From Clostridium cuniculi (GTDB lineage: Bacteria > Bacillota > Clostridia > Clostridiales > Clostridiaceae), in contig NZ_SMUS01000008.1 in NCBI RefSeq assembly GCF_004353185.1, forward strand, positions 62,001-126,000: DNA of 64,000 nucleotides, in the 5' to 3' direction. Under the pieces are notes generated by a model. The model searched no databases. It worked only from the letters and a program-made list of their open reading frames with translations, and was not told the origin of the DNA. Made by a program: the position numbers and the translations under genes. Shown one piece after another: positions 20,125 through 28,264 of the stretch (position 1 is its first letter; every line of letters starts with the position of its first letter).

Positions 20125-20151
20125 AAAAGTAGCCTTTCGGCTACTTTTTTT
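20124..20151 (+). terminator. rho-independent terminator after ftsH
   Basis: AAAAAGTAGCC, loop TTTC, GGCTACTTTTTT. It begins in the stop codon and ends 22 bases before the repeat element. Confidence 0.93.
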
Positions 20152-20198
20152 CATAGTTGAAATATATTGCGAACTAAAGCGTTAATGCCGTGATGCCG

Positions 20199-20391
20199 AA
20201 AATTAATGATATAACCTCCATTAAGTCATATAATTTCGCTAAGAATTTATATTATTATTTCCATAAAATTAGCTAAAGCTTCGAAGTTCGCTATCGCTTA
20301 CCTCAGCTTCTTAACGCTAATTTTATTACAATAATAATTAAATTCTAAAGCTTATTATATAATACTTTCTTCCGGTTATATCATTAATTTT
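20199..20391. repeat. hairpin A inside the left element
   Basis: The left arm begins AAAATTAATGATATAACC and ends TAAAATTAGC; the right arm is its imperfect reverse complement, beginning GCTAATTTTA and ending GGTTATATCATTAATTTT. Arms are about 75 bases, with a 42-base loop rich in short dyads. Confidence 0.85.
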
Positions 20392-20599
20392 TCTCTATCA
20401 CTGGATTTAAAGCTTAGGTCTGCAATTTAAAAGTGAAAAACCTATAAAGTTAATGTTCTGTGCTATAAATTATTTTGATAGAATAATTATCTTTTAATTT
20501 AAAAAGTTTTGTTTTATTCAGGTTAAAATACTTTTAGTTAACGACTTGTCATATAGCATGTAGCAAAAGACATTAACTGAAAGGTGTTAGTTATAGGTA

Positions 20600-20828
20600 G
20601 TTACGTGAAAAAAGAAAAAATGAAATATTAATTTGGAAGGACCATTGAAATTAAGCCGTAGAATTTAATAATTGATGGAGTAAAGTTGCGTAAAGAAGTT
20701 TTTACTGTTTGAGCGAATAGCGAGTTTAAAAACTTTAGCCAACTTTACGGAATCAATTATATAAATTCTAGGTGAAAATTTCACGGTTACTGGAAAATAA
20801 ATATTTCATTTTTTCGCTTCCACGTAAC
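20600..20828. repeat. hairpin B inside the left element
   Basis: Arms of about 105 bases start GTTACGTG and end CACGTAAC, with matching internal blocks (AAAAAATGAAATATT / AATATTTCATTTTTT, TAGAATTTA / TAAATTCTA). The loop is 18 bases. Confidence 0.85.
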
Positions 20829-20839
20829 GAAGAATTTAG

Positions 20840-21100
20840 TTATTTTGAGATTTTTTCAAATAGATTTATAATTTCATCTATTTTCTCATCCCCATTACTA
20901 TTTAAAATTGCATCCTTTACACAATGATCTAAATGTCTTCTTAAAATTTCAATATTAGACTTTTTTAATAATGATTGAACAGCTATTATTTGATTAGATA
21001 TATCTATACAATATCTTTCATCTTCAATCATTTTGATTATACCCTCAATTTGCCCTTTTGCTATTTTAAGATTTTGAATTGCTTTTTTTCTCTCTTCCAT
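20840..21100 (-). CDS. csoR: CsoR-family copper-responsive repressor
   Basis: An all-helical metal-sensing repressor of 86 residues. It carries the Cu(I) fingerprint of CsoR: Cys in ERYCIDISNQ, and His and Cys in RRHLDHCVKDA. It lacks the N-terminal His that marks RcnR/FrmR. An upstream in-frame GTG at 21121 would swallow the GGAGG that lies five bases before the ATG at 21100, so that ATG is the start. A palindromic GC box between promoter and gene suggests autorepression. No copper ATPase or chaperone is adjacent; the nearest divergent gene encodes a 38-residue peptide. Confidence 0.88.
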   Translation of the reverse strand: MEERKKAIQNLKIAKGQIEGIIKMIEDERYCIDISNQIIAVQSLLKKSNIEILRRHLDHCVKDAILNSNGDEKIDEIINLFEKISK

Positions 21101-21120
21101 AATTGCCTCCATAATTACCA

Positions 21121-21170
21121 CCCCATAGGGGAGTATGCTTATATTATAAAAAAATTTTTTTATAAGTCAA
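21121..21170 (-). promoter_or_regulatory. csoR promoter with CsoR-type operator
   Basis: On the minus strand TTGACT (21165-21170) and TATAAT (21143-21148) are 16 bases apart. Just downstream, CCCCATAGGGG at 21121-21131 with flanking ATACTC resembles the GC-rich palindromes bound by CsoR. A bound dimer there would block transcription. Confidence 0.7.
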
Positions 21171-21300
21171 TATATTATTATTCTTTATTCCTATGATTTT
21201 TTTATTCAACTTTTTATTTCTACTTATACCTTTATTTTTCAGACATACTTTATACTCCTATAGTAAAAAATATAAACATAATATTTAAAGAGGTGATATT

Positions 21301-21417
21301 ATGAGTAAAAGTGCTACAAAATCTGATCCTAGTTGTAAAGATTATGCAGAAAAAGTTAAAAATAAAGCTAATGAAAATACTCCTTTTGAAATTGATAAAC
21401 CTACAAAACATTATTAA
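21301..21417 (+). CDS. small protein of 38 residues, divergent from csoR
   Basis: Not recognised. An ATG eight bases after AGAGGTG opens a frame of 38 codons rich in Lys, Asp and Asn, with a single Cys (SDPSCKDYAE). It is hydrophilic, without signal peptide or membrane segment. Upstream, TATACTCCTATAGTA (21251-21265) looks like a degenerate form of the csoR operator (ATACTCCCCTATGGGG), so it may belong to the CsoR regulon. A terminator follows at 21459. The good ribosome binding site and isolated position support a real gene. Confidence 0.6.
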   Translation: MSKSATKSDPSCKDYAEKVKNKANENTPFEIDKPTKHY

Positions 21418-21458
21418 TTAAATTTAATTCATTTTTCATAATAATTTTTAAAACTAAG

Positions 21459-21492
21459 AAAAACTTCTAGGATGATTTCCTAGAAGTTTTTT
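21459..21492. terminator. bidirectional terminator between the 38-residue gene and the TDT transporter
   Basis: AAACTTCTAGGA pairs with TCCTAGAAGTTT. A-run on one side and T-run on the other let it work on both strands for the two convergent genes. Confidence 0.85.
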
Positions 21493-21493
21493 A

Positions 21494-22444
21494 TTAGTTA
21501 TTTTTGTAACTATCTACTAACATCATAAAGAATTTAAATAATACTACTGATATTATACCTGTTGTAATATATATTTGTATTCCTGATATTTGATTAACAA
21601 TATTACCAAAAGTTTCATAACCTTGACCTGTTAAATATGCAGACATTTTACTTGATGCAACTGTTCCTATAGCCATAGGGAATGTTAATCCTGCAAATCC
21701 AGGATGGAATATAAATGAGAAGAATTTTGGTAATTTTATTATTATAAATATTAACGCGCAAATTACTGCAAAATATAAATAATATATTATAAATTTATTT
21801 GGTGTTTGAATAAAATTTAAATAACTTACTAAGCAAAGACTTGATGGTGCAAGTAAAATTGCTTGAGTGTGGAACATAGGATCCTTTAATTCATGTTTTA
21901 CTAATCTATAAATCATAAATGGTATTATAATTGTAAATACAGCAATACCATAGTAAACAACTATTTTGCATATTAATGGCTCATTCATTACTCCTCCAAC
22001 CACAGTTGAAACCATAATACCATTATAAGTAACAAACCAACTTGGAACAAAAGTTTGCATATTAACGCCTTTTATAACATTTCTATATGTAAATATTAAA
22101 ATATGAATCGCATGTAAAATTAATCCTGTAAACCATAATGTTTTACCAAATATAGGACTTGCATTATAAAAATAACTACCTAAAATCATAGTTATCATTG
22201 TAAATCCTGCATAAAGAGATGCTGGTATTGTATTAGAATATTCTTGTAAACAAGTCTTAGGATATACAATCATTTTAGTTATATATGATAGTAATACTAT
22301 AACTGCTACCCATGAAGTAATATGTCTTACCCAAGTATACCCCATATTAGAGTAAACAGTTGATAAAGTTAATGCACCTACCATTGTTGGTAAAATAGGA
22401 ACTGGTAGATTTTTAATCTTTTGTAAAAATGTTTTATTATTCAT
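21494..22444 (-). CDS. TDT-family (TehA/SLAC1-like) transporter
   Basis: An integral membrane protein of 316 residues with about ten hydrophobic helices. Family blocks include LPVPILPTMVGALTLSTVY at the N-terminus and FHPGFAGLTFPMAIGT near the C-terminus. TDT proteins include TehA, the malate permease Mae1 and the plant SLAC1 channel, which conducts chloride and nitrate. A palindrome TGTGATTTTTATCACA stands 21 bases before its -10 box, exactly as before the nitrate reductase gene, so a role in nitrate or nitrite movement is an attractive inference. The substrate is not proven by sequence. Confidence 0.82.
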   Translation of the reverse strand: MNNKTFLQKIKNLPVPILPTMVGALTLSTVYSNMGYTWVRHITSWVAVIVLLSYITKMIVYPKTCLQEYSNTIPASLYAGFTMITMILGSYFYNASPIFGKTLWFTGLILHAIHILIFTYRNVIKGVNMQTFVPSWFVTYNGIMVSTVVGGVMNEPLICKIVVYYGIAVFTIIIPFMIYRLVKHELKDPMFHTQAILLAPSSLCLVSYLNFIQTPNKFIIYYLYFAVICALIFIIIKLPKFFSFIFHPGFAGLTFPMAIGTVASSKMSAYLTGQGYETFGNIVNQISGIQIYITTGIISVVLFKFFMMLVDSYKNN

Positions 22445-22572
22445 ATTTCCTCCTAAAATAATAATAAAATAAGTTCAATATATATTTTGTGCATTTTCAT
22501 AGAGTTTAATCATTTGTTAATTTTTTCACTTAAAAATCTGCTAGCTTACTTAAACTCTTTTGAACAAATTAG

Positions 22573-22615
22573 ATTATATATAGACTTTTTAATTTAGTAT
22601 GTGATTTTTATCACA
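22573..22615 (-). promoter_or_regulatory. Crp/Fnr-type operator and -10 box upstream of the TDT transporter gene
   Basis: TGTGATTTTTATCACA occupies 22600-22615. On the minus strand TATAAT occupies 22578-22573, leaving 21 bases between operator and -10 box. The implied distance from operator centre to start point is about 41.5, the class II activation geometry of Crp/Fnr proteins. Confidence 0.75.
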
Positions 22616-22705
22616 ATATTGTTAATTTTTTAATTATTTTTTTTAAAATCATCTTTCTTTTTTTCCTTAATATTTATTTTTAGGATATATATGTTATTTT
22701 ATTGT

Positions 22706-22738
22706 AAAAAAAGAGAGATGTATTTTTACATCTCTTAA
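22706..22738 (-). terminator. terminator after the MOSC gene / end of the MoCo operon
   Basis: On the minus strand AAGAGATGTA pairs with TACATCTCTC and is followed by TTTTTTT. It starts right after the stop codon of the MOSC gene. The rest of 22445-22740 holds only the TDT promoter region. Confidence 0.85.
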
Positions 22739-22740
22739 TA

Positions 22741-23199
22741 TTATAAGCTTAATACTTTTTTATTATTCTTAACTAAAGTAACTTCATCTCCAACTTTTAC
22801 TTTTCCGCCCTTTAACACTCTTGTAAATATACCATTCTTTGGCATTATACATTCACCAACTTGATAATAAATTGCACATTTATCATGACATTCCTTACCA
22901 ATTTGAGTAACTTCTAATAAAATATCTTCTCCAATAGTTAATCTTTGACCTACTGGTAGCTTATTTAATTCAAATCCTTCGATAACTAAATTTTCTCCGA
23001 AAGCTCCAAAATCAACATTGCCACCTTTATTTCTGAAATCTTCAATTTTTTCTAGAGCTAAAAGACTAACTTGTCTATGCCATTTTCCAGCATGTGCATC
23101 TCCTTCTATTCCAAACTCTTCTATAAAATTTGCTTCTGAAACCTCATTTTTTAATGTTCCTTTATGCTTACTTGTACATATCGCTATAACTTTTCCCAT
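22741..23199 (-). CDS. MOSC-domain protein
   Basis: A stand-alone MOSC domain protein of 152 residues. Typical features are GIEGDAHAGKWHRQVSLLA, FGENLVIEG and the conserved Cys region GKECHDKCAIY. MOSC domains bind sulfur or molybdenum-cofactor ligands and are related to the C-terminal domain of MoCo sulfurase. The in-frame TTG at 23214 lies within the ribosome binding site TTGGAGGATAG, so the ATG at 23199 is the start. It is the last gene of the MoCo operon, starting five bases after the moaA stop codon. Confidence 0.88.
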   Translation of the reverse strand: MGKVIAICTSKHKGTLKNEVSEANFIEEFGIEGDAHAGKWHRQVSLLALEKIEDFRNKGGNVDFGAFGENLVIEGFELNKLPVGQRLTIGEDILLEVTQIGKECHDKCAIYYQVGECIMPKNGIFTRVLKGGKVKVGDEVTLVKNNKKVLSL

Positions 23200-23203
23200 T
23201 TTA

Positions 23204-24175
23204 CTATCCTCCAATTTGATTCATAAATTTTAACTCTTTATGATCACTTTTCTCTAAAAACAAATGTTTTTCTGGCTTATCATAAATATTATCATAAATT
23301 AATTTTCTTAACTCTTTATCAGTTATTCCTGTTCTAAGTTTACTCTTTAAATCTATTCCATAATCAAAGTGTAAACATTGCTTTAAAAAACCTTCAGGCG
23401 TTAATCTAATTCTATTACATTCTTCACAAAAACAATTACTTATAGCGCTTATAAATCCAATCTTACCTTTAGCATTTTTTAATTTAATATATGATGCAGG
23501 TCCACCACTTTTACTTCTAACTACCTCTTCGTAATCTGAATAATTTTCAGATATAACTTTTAATACATCTTCATTAGTAGCACCTTTATAATTTATGGCA
23601 ATTCCTATTGGCATAAGCTCTATAAATCTAACATCTATCTCTTTTTCTTTTGTAATATTAACAAAATCTATTATTTCATCTTTATTTATATCATTTACAA
23701 TAACAGTGTTTAATTTAACTTTTATTCCTAAAGCTATTGCTTTATCTATTGCTTCTAAAACTTTATTTAACTTTCCTAATCTAGTTAATTTATTAAATCT
23801 TTCTTCATTTAATGAATCTAAACTAATATTAACTCCTTTAAGCCCATTCACCGCTAATTCATCTATCATATCAGCAAGTAAAATTCCATTAGTAGTTAAA
23901 TAAATTTCTTCAATACCTGGAATACTATTTATTTTACTTACAAGCTTAACTAAATCAGGTCTTACAAGAGGTTCTCCTCCTGTTATTCTAACTTTTTTTA
24001 TACCTAATTTAGAACTTTCTTTTACTATTCTATATATTTCATCATCAGTTAACTTTTCATCATTTTTTAAGAAACTATTATCTTTTTCATCCATACAATA
24101 AATACATCTTAAATTACACTTGTCAGTTACTGATACTCTCAAATAATCTATTTCTCTTCCAAATTTATCCTTCAT
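23204..24175 (-). CDS. moaA: GTP 3',8-cyclase MoaA
   Basis: Radical-SAM enzyme that catalyses the first step of molybdopterin synthesis from GTP. The N-terminal cluster motif is CNLRCIYC within VTDKCNLRCIYCMDE, and a second C-terminal cluster is formed by the Cys residues in NCFCEECNRIRLTPEG and KQCL. The protein ends in Gly-Gly, which is required in MoaA. Length 323 fits. The ribosome binding site is poor; translation may be coupled to moaC, whose stop lies 18 bases upstream. Confidence 0.96.
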   Translation of the reverse strand: MKDKFGREIDYLRVSVTDKCNLRCIYCMDEKDNSFLKNDEKLTDDEIYRIVKESSKLGIKKVRITGGEPLVRPDLVKLVSKINSIPGIEEIYLTTNGILLADMIDELAVNGLKGVNISLDSLNEERFNKLTRLGKLNKVLEAIDKAIALGIKVKLNTVIVNDINKDEIIDFVNITKEKEIDVRFIELMPIGIAINYKGATNEDVLKVISENYSDYEEVVRSKSGGPASYIKLKNAKGKIGFISAISNCFCEECNRIRLTPEGFLKQCLHFDYGIDLKSKLRTGITDKELRKLIYDNIYDKPEKHLFLEKSDHKELKFMNQIGG

Positions 24176-24193
24176 ATTAATTTAAGGGGTAAT

Positions 24194-24670
24194 TTAAAAG
24201 TTAAACTCCCCACTCTTTCCTCCTGTTTTTTTAAGCAAATGAGTTCCTTCTATAACCATTCTCTTATCTACAGCTTTGCACATATCATAGATAGTTAATG
24301 CAGCAACCATAGCAGCTGTTAAAGCTTCCATTTCAACTCCTGTTTTATCAACTATTTTAACTGTAGCTGTTATTCCTATATAATTTTCTTCTTTATTTAT
24401 ATCAAAATCAACATTACAACTTGTTATCATTAAAGGATGGCACATTGGAATTAAATTTGATGTTTGTTTACTAGCCATTATTCCAGCAACTCTTGCAACT
24501 CCTAATACATCTCCTTTTCCAATTTTACCAGCTTCAATAAGCTCTAAAGTTTCTTTACTTACTCTAATTCTTGAAACTGCAATTGCAACTCTTGCAGTTT
24601 CTTTCTTTTCTGAAACATCAACCATTCGTGCATTTCCACTATTATCAAAATGAGTTAATTTATTATCCAT
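24194..24670 (-). CDS. moaC: cyclic pyranopterin monophosphate synthase MoaC
   Basis: Converts the MoaA product to cyclic pyranopterin monophosphate. Recognised by [19 protein letters not shown] at the N-terminus, [15 protein letters not shown], and [25 protein letters not shown], which carries the active-site Lys region. The C-terminus KTGGKSGEF is typical. Length 158 is normal. Confidence 0.96.
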   Translation of the reverse strand: MDNKLTHFDNSGNARMVDVSEKKETARVAIAVSRIRVSKETLELIEAGKIGKGDVLGVARVAGIMASKQTSNLIPMCHPLMITSCNVDFDINKEENYIGITATVKIVDKTGVEMEALTAAMVAALTIYDMCKAVDKRMVIEGTHLLKKTGGKSGEFNF

Positions 24671-24693
24671 AAAATTTATCCTGCTTTCTAAAA

Positions 24694-25710
24694 TTATTTA
24701 CCAAATGAACAATGTGGAAAAGTACATACCTTACAATCTAAACATAATCCACCATGTCCATATTCAGCTATATCATCTGCTGATAATCTTTCATCACTTA
24801 ACACTCTTGGTAATACTAAATCTAAAACTGTTCTCTTTGAATACATTGCACAACTTGGAACTCCTAATATTGGAGTATTTCCATGGTAAGCTAATAAGAA
24901 CATAGCCCCTGGAAGTACTGGTGATCCATAAGTTACAAGTTCTCCACCACATTCTTTTATAGCTGTTGGAGTTACATCATCTGGGTCAACTGACATTCCA
25001 CCTGTACATATAACCATATCTACACCTTCTGATAAACCCTTTTGAATTTCTTCAATTATCCTTTCTTTCTCATCTGGTAATATCACTTGTCTTACAACTT
25101 CACTACCATAATACCCCAGCTTTTGCTTTATAACTGGTAAAAATGCATCTTTAATTCTACCTTTATAGACTTCATTACCTGTAGTTATTAAAAGACATTT
25201 CTTAGCTTTTATTTCCGCCACACTTATTATTTTCTCTTGAATTAAATTTTCAGCAGTTATAATTTTTTCTTCATCTATAATCAATGGAATAACTCTTGTT
25301 GCTCCAACTTTTTCACCTTTTTTTATAGGAGTATTATTATGTAATGTAGATACTATAATTTCTCCAAGTGAATTTAGTTTAAATAAATTAGCCTTATCTA
25401 TTTTTAAGACTCCATCTCTATCAGCAAAGAAATCAACTTTTCCTTCTTTAATTTCCTCTGAAAGCTTAATTCCATCTCCAACAACTAAATTTGAAATTCT
25501 TGTTGCTGCATCATCTTCATGAAGTTGCCCCTCAACAGGCTCCCAAACATATACATTTTCTTTTCCTATTGATAATAACTTTTCAATATCCTCTTCCTTA
25601 ATTATATGACCTTTTTTAAACAATCTTCCTTTAAACTCTCCTGGAATTATTTGAGTTACATCATGAGACAGTATACTTCCTACTGCATCTTCAACCTTTA
25701 TCATTTTCAT
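24694..25710 (-). CDS. molybdopterin-binding MoeA-like protein with Cys-rich tail
   Basis: A second MoeA/MogA-type protein of 338 residues. The MPT-binding (MoCF) domain spans about residues 170-310 ([58 protein letters not shown]). The N-terminal part is unlike canonical MoeA. The C-terminus ends in [12 protein letters not shown], a C-x2-C-x2-C-x4-C pattern that could bind a metal or cluster. Such proteins are found in clostridial MoCo operons, where their exact step is not established. It is a different protein from MoeA at 26807. Confidence 0.8.
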   Translation of the reverse strand: MKMIKVEDAVGSILSHDVTQIIPGEFKGRLFKKGHIIKEEDIEKLLSIGKENVYVWEPVEGQLHEDDAATRISNLVVGDGIKLSEEIKEGKVDFFADRDGVLKIDKANLFKLNSLGEIIVSTLHNNTPIKKGEKVGATRVIPLIIDEEKIITAENLIQEKIISVAEIKAKKCLLITTGNEVYKGRIKDAFLPVIKQKLGYYGSEVVRQVILPDEKERIIEEIQKGLSEGVDMVICTGGMSVDPDDVTPTAIKECGGELVTYGSPVLPGAMFLLAYHGNTPILGVPSCAMYSKRTVLDLVLPRVLSDERLSADDIAEYGHGGLCLDCKVCTFPHCSFGK

Positions 25711-25726
25711 TACTCATACCTCCATT

Positions 25727-26218
25727 TTATTTTCTAGCACATTCTTTTGAAGTTCCTAATAATATATCAATTCCATGCTTAATATCATCTAATACATAAT
25801 CTAAAGCCTCTTTACAAGCTTTAGGGCTTCCTGGTAAATTAACTATTAAGGTATCCTTTCTTATACCTGATACAGCTCTTGAAAGCATAGCTCTTTTAGT
25901 AATTTGCATACTATACATTCTTATTGCTTCACATATTCCAGGTGCTTCTCTTTCAAGTATGTCTTTTGTAGCTTCTGGAGTGATATCTCTTTTAGAAAAT
26001 CCTGTTCCCCCAGTACTTAATACTAAATTAACTTTAAGTTCATCGCACATTACTTTAAACTCATTAGCAAGCATTTCTCTATCATCAGGTAATATAATTT
26101 GCTTTACTACAGTAAATCCTGCAGCTTCAACTAATTCTCTTACTACTTCTCCACTTTTATCTTCTCTTTCACCTGCATATCCTTTGTCACTACTTGTAAT
26201 TATTCCAACTGTATACAT
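25727..26218 (-). CDS. mogA: molybdopterin adenylyltransferase MogA/MoaB family
   Basis: Adenylates molybdopterin before metal insertion. Family motifs are VGIITSSDKGYAGEREDKSG at the N-terminus, LVLSTGGTGFSKRDITPEAT and NLPGSPKACKEALDYVL. Length 163. The start codon overlaps the mobA stop (TAATG), indicating coupled translation. Confidence 0.93.
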   Translation of the reverse strand: MYTVGIITSSDKGYAGEREDKSGEVVRELVEAAGFTVVKQIILPDDREMLANEFKVMCDELKVNLVLSTGGTGFSKRDITPEATKDILEREAPGICEAIRMYSMQITKRAMLSRAVSGIRKDTLIVNLPGSPKACKEALDYVLDDIKHGIDILLGTSKECARK

Positions 26219-26793
26219 TACAATTCCTCCAATTCTCTATATTCCTTTTCTGTATTTATATTAGAAAAATCCCTCTCTATAAATTTACTTTTATCATCAC
26301 CTTCAATTACTTTTAAATCAAATGATTTTATTAATAATTGAAGCTTATTATTATTTTCTTTTATTGCTTCCTCAAGCTTAGGAATTATATTTTTAGAATA
26401 TATACCACATAATGGCTGTAATCTTTCATTAACACTTGGTACCAATACATCATATTCTCTATCATAATTTCCTATAATATTTAATGTATCTTTAGTAATT
26501 AATGGCATGTCACAAGCAATACATAACACTTTATCTGTAGTTGAATTAATAAGAGCTGAATGTATTCCACTTAATGGACCATTGCCCTTATATATATCTT
26601 CAACTATTCTTAGATTAAATCCTCTATATTCTGCCAAATTATTTGAAATTATAATTATTTCTTTATAGTCTTTACCAGCTTCAATTATATGCTCTATAAA
26701 CTTCTTCTCTTTATAATTCAATAAGGCTTTATTATTATAATTCATTCTACTACTTTTTCCACCAGCTAAAATAGCTAAAGTCTTATTTATCAT
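26218..26793 (-). CDS. mobA: molybdenum cofactor guanylyltransferase MobA
   Basis: Attaches GMP to MoCo to give the bis-MGD form used by DMSO-reductase-type enzymes such as the nitrate reductase in this window. The N-terminal nucleotide motif is AILAGGKSSRMNYNNKALL, followed by KVLCIACDMPLITKDTLN. Length 191 fits. Its presence agrees with the bis-MGD nitrate reductase encoded at 30694-32781. Confidence 0.92.
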   Translation of the reverse strand: MINKTLAILAGGKSSRMNYNNKALLNYKEKKFIEHIIEAGKDYKEIIIISNNLAEYRGFNLRIVEDIYKGNGPLSGIHSALINSTTDKVLCIACDMPLITKDTLNIIGNYDREYDVLVPSVNERLQPLCGIYSKNIIPKLEEAIKENNNKLQLLIKSFDLKVIEGDDKSKFIERDFSNINTEKEYRELEEL

Positions 26794-26806
26794 AAGTATC
26801 TTCTCC

Positions 26807-28012
26807 TTAAAACTTTATGATATCTACTATTTCTCCTACTTTAAGTCCTTCATTTCCACCTTGAACTTCTATCATACAATTTGAATTTAAATTAGAGCTT
26901 AATATTCCATTGCCACTCTTAATCTGTGTTATATATACCATTTGTTTTCCTTGTTCAATAACAACTCTTCCTCTAATAAATCTTCGTTGAGGACTTTTTT
27001 TATTGAAATTATCACATAATATTGCTTCTTCTCTTTTTACTTCTAATTTCTCATATCCACACATTTTTTCTAATGAAGTTTTTACAAAAAGTTCAAATGC
27101 TGTTAAAGCAGCTGTAGGATTTCCTGATAAACTAATAACTAAAGCATTATTTACTTTGCTACAAAGTACAGCTGATCCTGGCTTTATTTTCACTTTCCAA
27201 AATAATCTTTTACCATTAATATTATCTATAGCTTCATTTAATAAGTCTTTCTCACCTACTGAAACTCCTCCAGTAGTAATTATTATATCTATATTATTTG
27301 AAATACTATTTATACATTCCTCTATTTGATTCTCTATATCTTTTACATGTGTAGTGTATTGAATATCATAACCTAATTCTTTAATTCTAGAAATTATACT
27401 ATATTTATTACTATTAAATATTTTCCCTGGCATAAGAGCATCAGCTATATCTATTACCTCATCTCCAGTACTTATTAAAGCAATTTTAGGTAATTTATAA
27501 ACTTTAATTTTTTCTATACCTGAACTAGCAATAATTCCTATATCTGCATAATCTAATTTTTTCCCCTTTTTAACTAATAAGGTACCTTTTTTTATATCTT
27601 CTCCCTTAAAACAAATATTTTCATTTTCTTTAACACTATTATTTAAGATAATGTAATTATCATCTCTTAAAGCAACATCTTCTTGCTTTATTACAGCATT
27701 TGCTCCACTTGGTATTGGTGCTCCTGTCATTATTCTTACTGCTGTTTTTGAAGTAACAATACTATCACATAAATTCCCTGCAAAAACTTTATCTATTACC
27801 TTAATCTTCTCTTTTAATTTACTATCTTCAGCTATTACTGCATATCCATCCATAGCTGATTTATCAAAAGGCGGATTATCAATTGTAGAATAAATATCCG
27901 TTGCTAAAACTCTTTTTATTCCATCAATTAAATTAACTTCTTCAACATCTAAATGTTCTACATTATCATTTAATATATTTATTGCTTCTTCTAACGATAT
28001 AAATGACTTCAT
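26807..28012 (-). CDS. moeA: molybdopterin molybdenumtransferase MoeA
   Basis: Inserts molybdate into adenylated molybdopterin. The four-domain MoeA pattern is clear: NPPFDKSAMDGYAV and MTGAPIPSGANAVIKQED at the N-terminus, the MPT-binding domain with LISTGDEV and IDIIITTGGVSVGEKDLL, SLSGNPTAALTAFELF, and the C-terminal beta domain. Length 401 is standard. ATG follows AAGGGG. A MoCo-type aptamer and a terminator-like hairpin lie between mobB and this start, so this gene and those after it are probably controlled by cofactor level. Confidence 0.95.
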   Translation of the reverse strand: MKSFISLEEAINILNDNVEHLDVEEVNLIDGIKRVLATDIYSTIDNPPFDKSAMDGYAVIAEDSKLKEKIKVIDKVFAGNLCDSIVTSKTAVRIMTGAPIPSGANAVIKQEDVALRDDNYIILNNSVKENENICFKGEDIKKGTLLVKKGKKLDYADIGIIASSGIEKIKVYKLPKIALISTGDEVIDIADALMPGKIFNSNKYSIISRIKELGYDIQYTTHVKDIENQIEECINSISNNIDIIITTGGVSVGEKDLLNEAIDNINGKRLFWKVKIKPGSAVLCSKVNNALVISLSGNPTAALTAFELFVKTSLEKMCGYEKLEVKREEAILCDNFNKKSPQRRFIRGRVVIEQGKQMVYITQIKSGNGILSSNLNSNCMIEVQGGNEGLKVGEIVDIIKF

Positions 28013-28024
28013 TTATTCACCCCT

Positions 28025-28080
28025 TAAATAAAAATAGACTTATTACTCCATATTTTAGGTACGAGTAATAAGCCTATTTT
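28025..28080 (-). terminator. terminator hairpin between the MoCo aptamer and moeA
   Basis: On the minus strand AAAATAGGCTTATTACTC pairs with GAGTAATAAGTCTATTTT and runs into TTATTT, just before the moeA ribosome binding site. It is the expected expression platform for the upstream aptamer. Confidence 0.75.
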
Positions 28081-28144
28081 AAATATAAAAACCTAAAAAT
28101 TAGTTCTTAACTTAACTAGTAAATAATTAAATATATTTAAATCA

Positions 28145-28258
28145 ACTTATTTTCCTTCCCAAAACGTGGAGATGATATCTTTTCAAATATCACCCTTGAA
28201 TTATATAAATTCCGGCTTAAGCTCCATAGAGTACTCCTTAGGATACTTAGCTCTAGAA
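28145..28258 (-). promoter_or_regulatory. probable molybdenum/tungsten cofactor (MOCO RNA) riboswitch
   Basis: Read on the minus strand, GGAGCTTAAGCCGG, a small hairpin GAATTTATATAATTC, then GGGTGATAT...ATATCATCTCC and ACGTTTTGGG follow the same order as the conserved blocks of the E. coli moaA leader (GGTGCTTTGGCCG, a CAAT-ATTG hairpin, GGGCGAAG...CTTCGCCTCC, CGTATCTGG). The aptamer begins a few bases after the mobB stop codon. The match is by eye and not scored. Confidence 0.68.
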
Positions 28259-28264
28259 AATATT

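Larger units (their letters stand above)
20173..20841. repeat. left copy of a long two-hairpin element (inverted partner at 62053-62861)
   Basis: No gene is seen here. The sequence reappears in reverse complement at the right end of the window with very few mismatches over most of its length; long identical stretches include those around 20191-20260, 20330-20400 and 20610-20700. It contains two large imperfect palindromes: arms 20199-20273 and 20316-20391 (42-base loop), and arms 20600-20705 and 20724-20828 (18-base loop). The middle section also has a weak dyad (AGTTAATGT near 20449 and ACATTAACT near 20571). The similarity stops at the csoR stop codon on one side and just after the ftsH terminator on the other. 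Confidence 0.95.

Noticed and set aside
20173-20841. The long hairpins as a retron msr-msd or other reverse-transcriptase template
   Set aside because: No reverse transcriptase gene is near either copy, and the arms are much longer and more degenerate than known retron stems.
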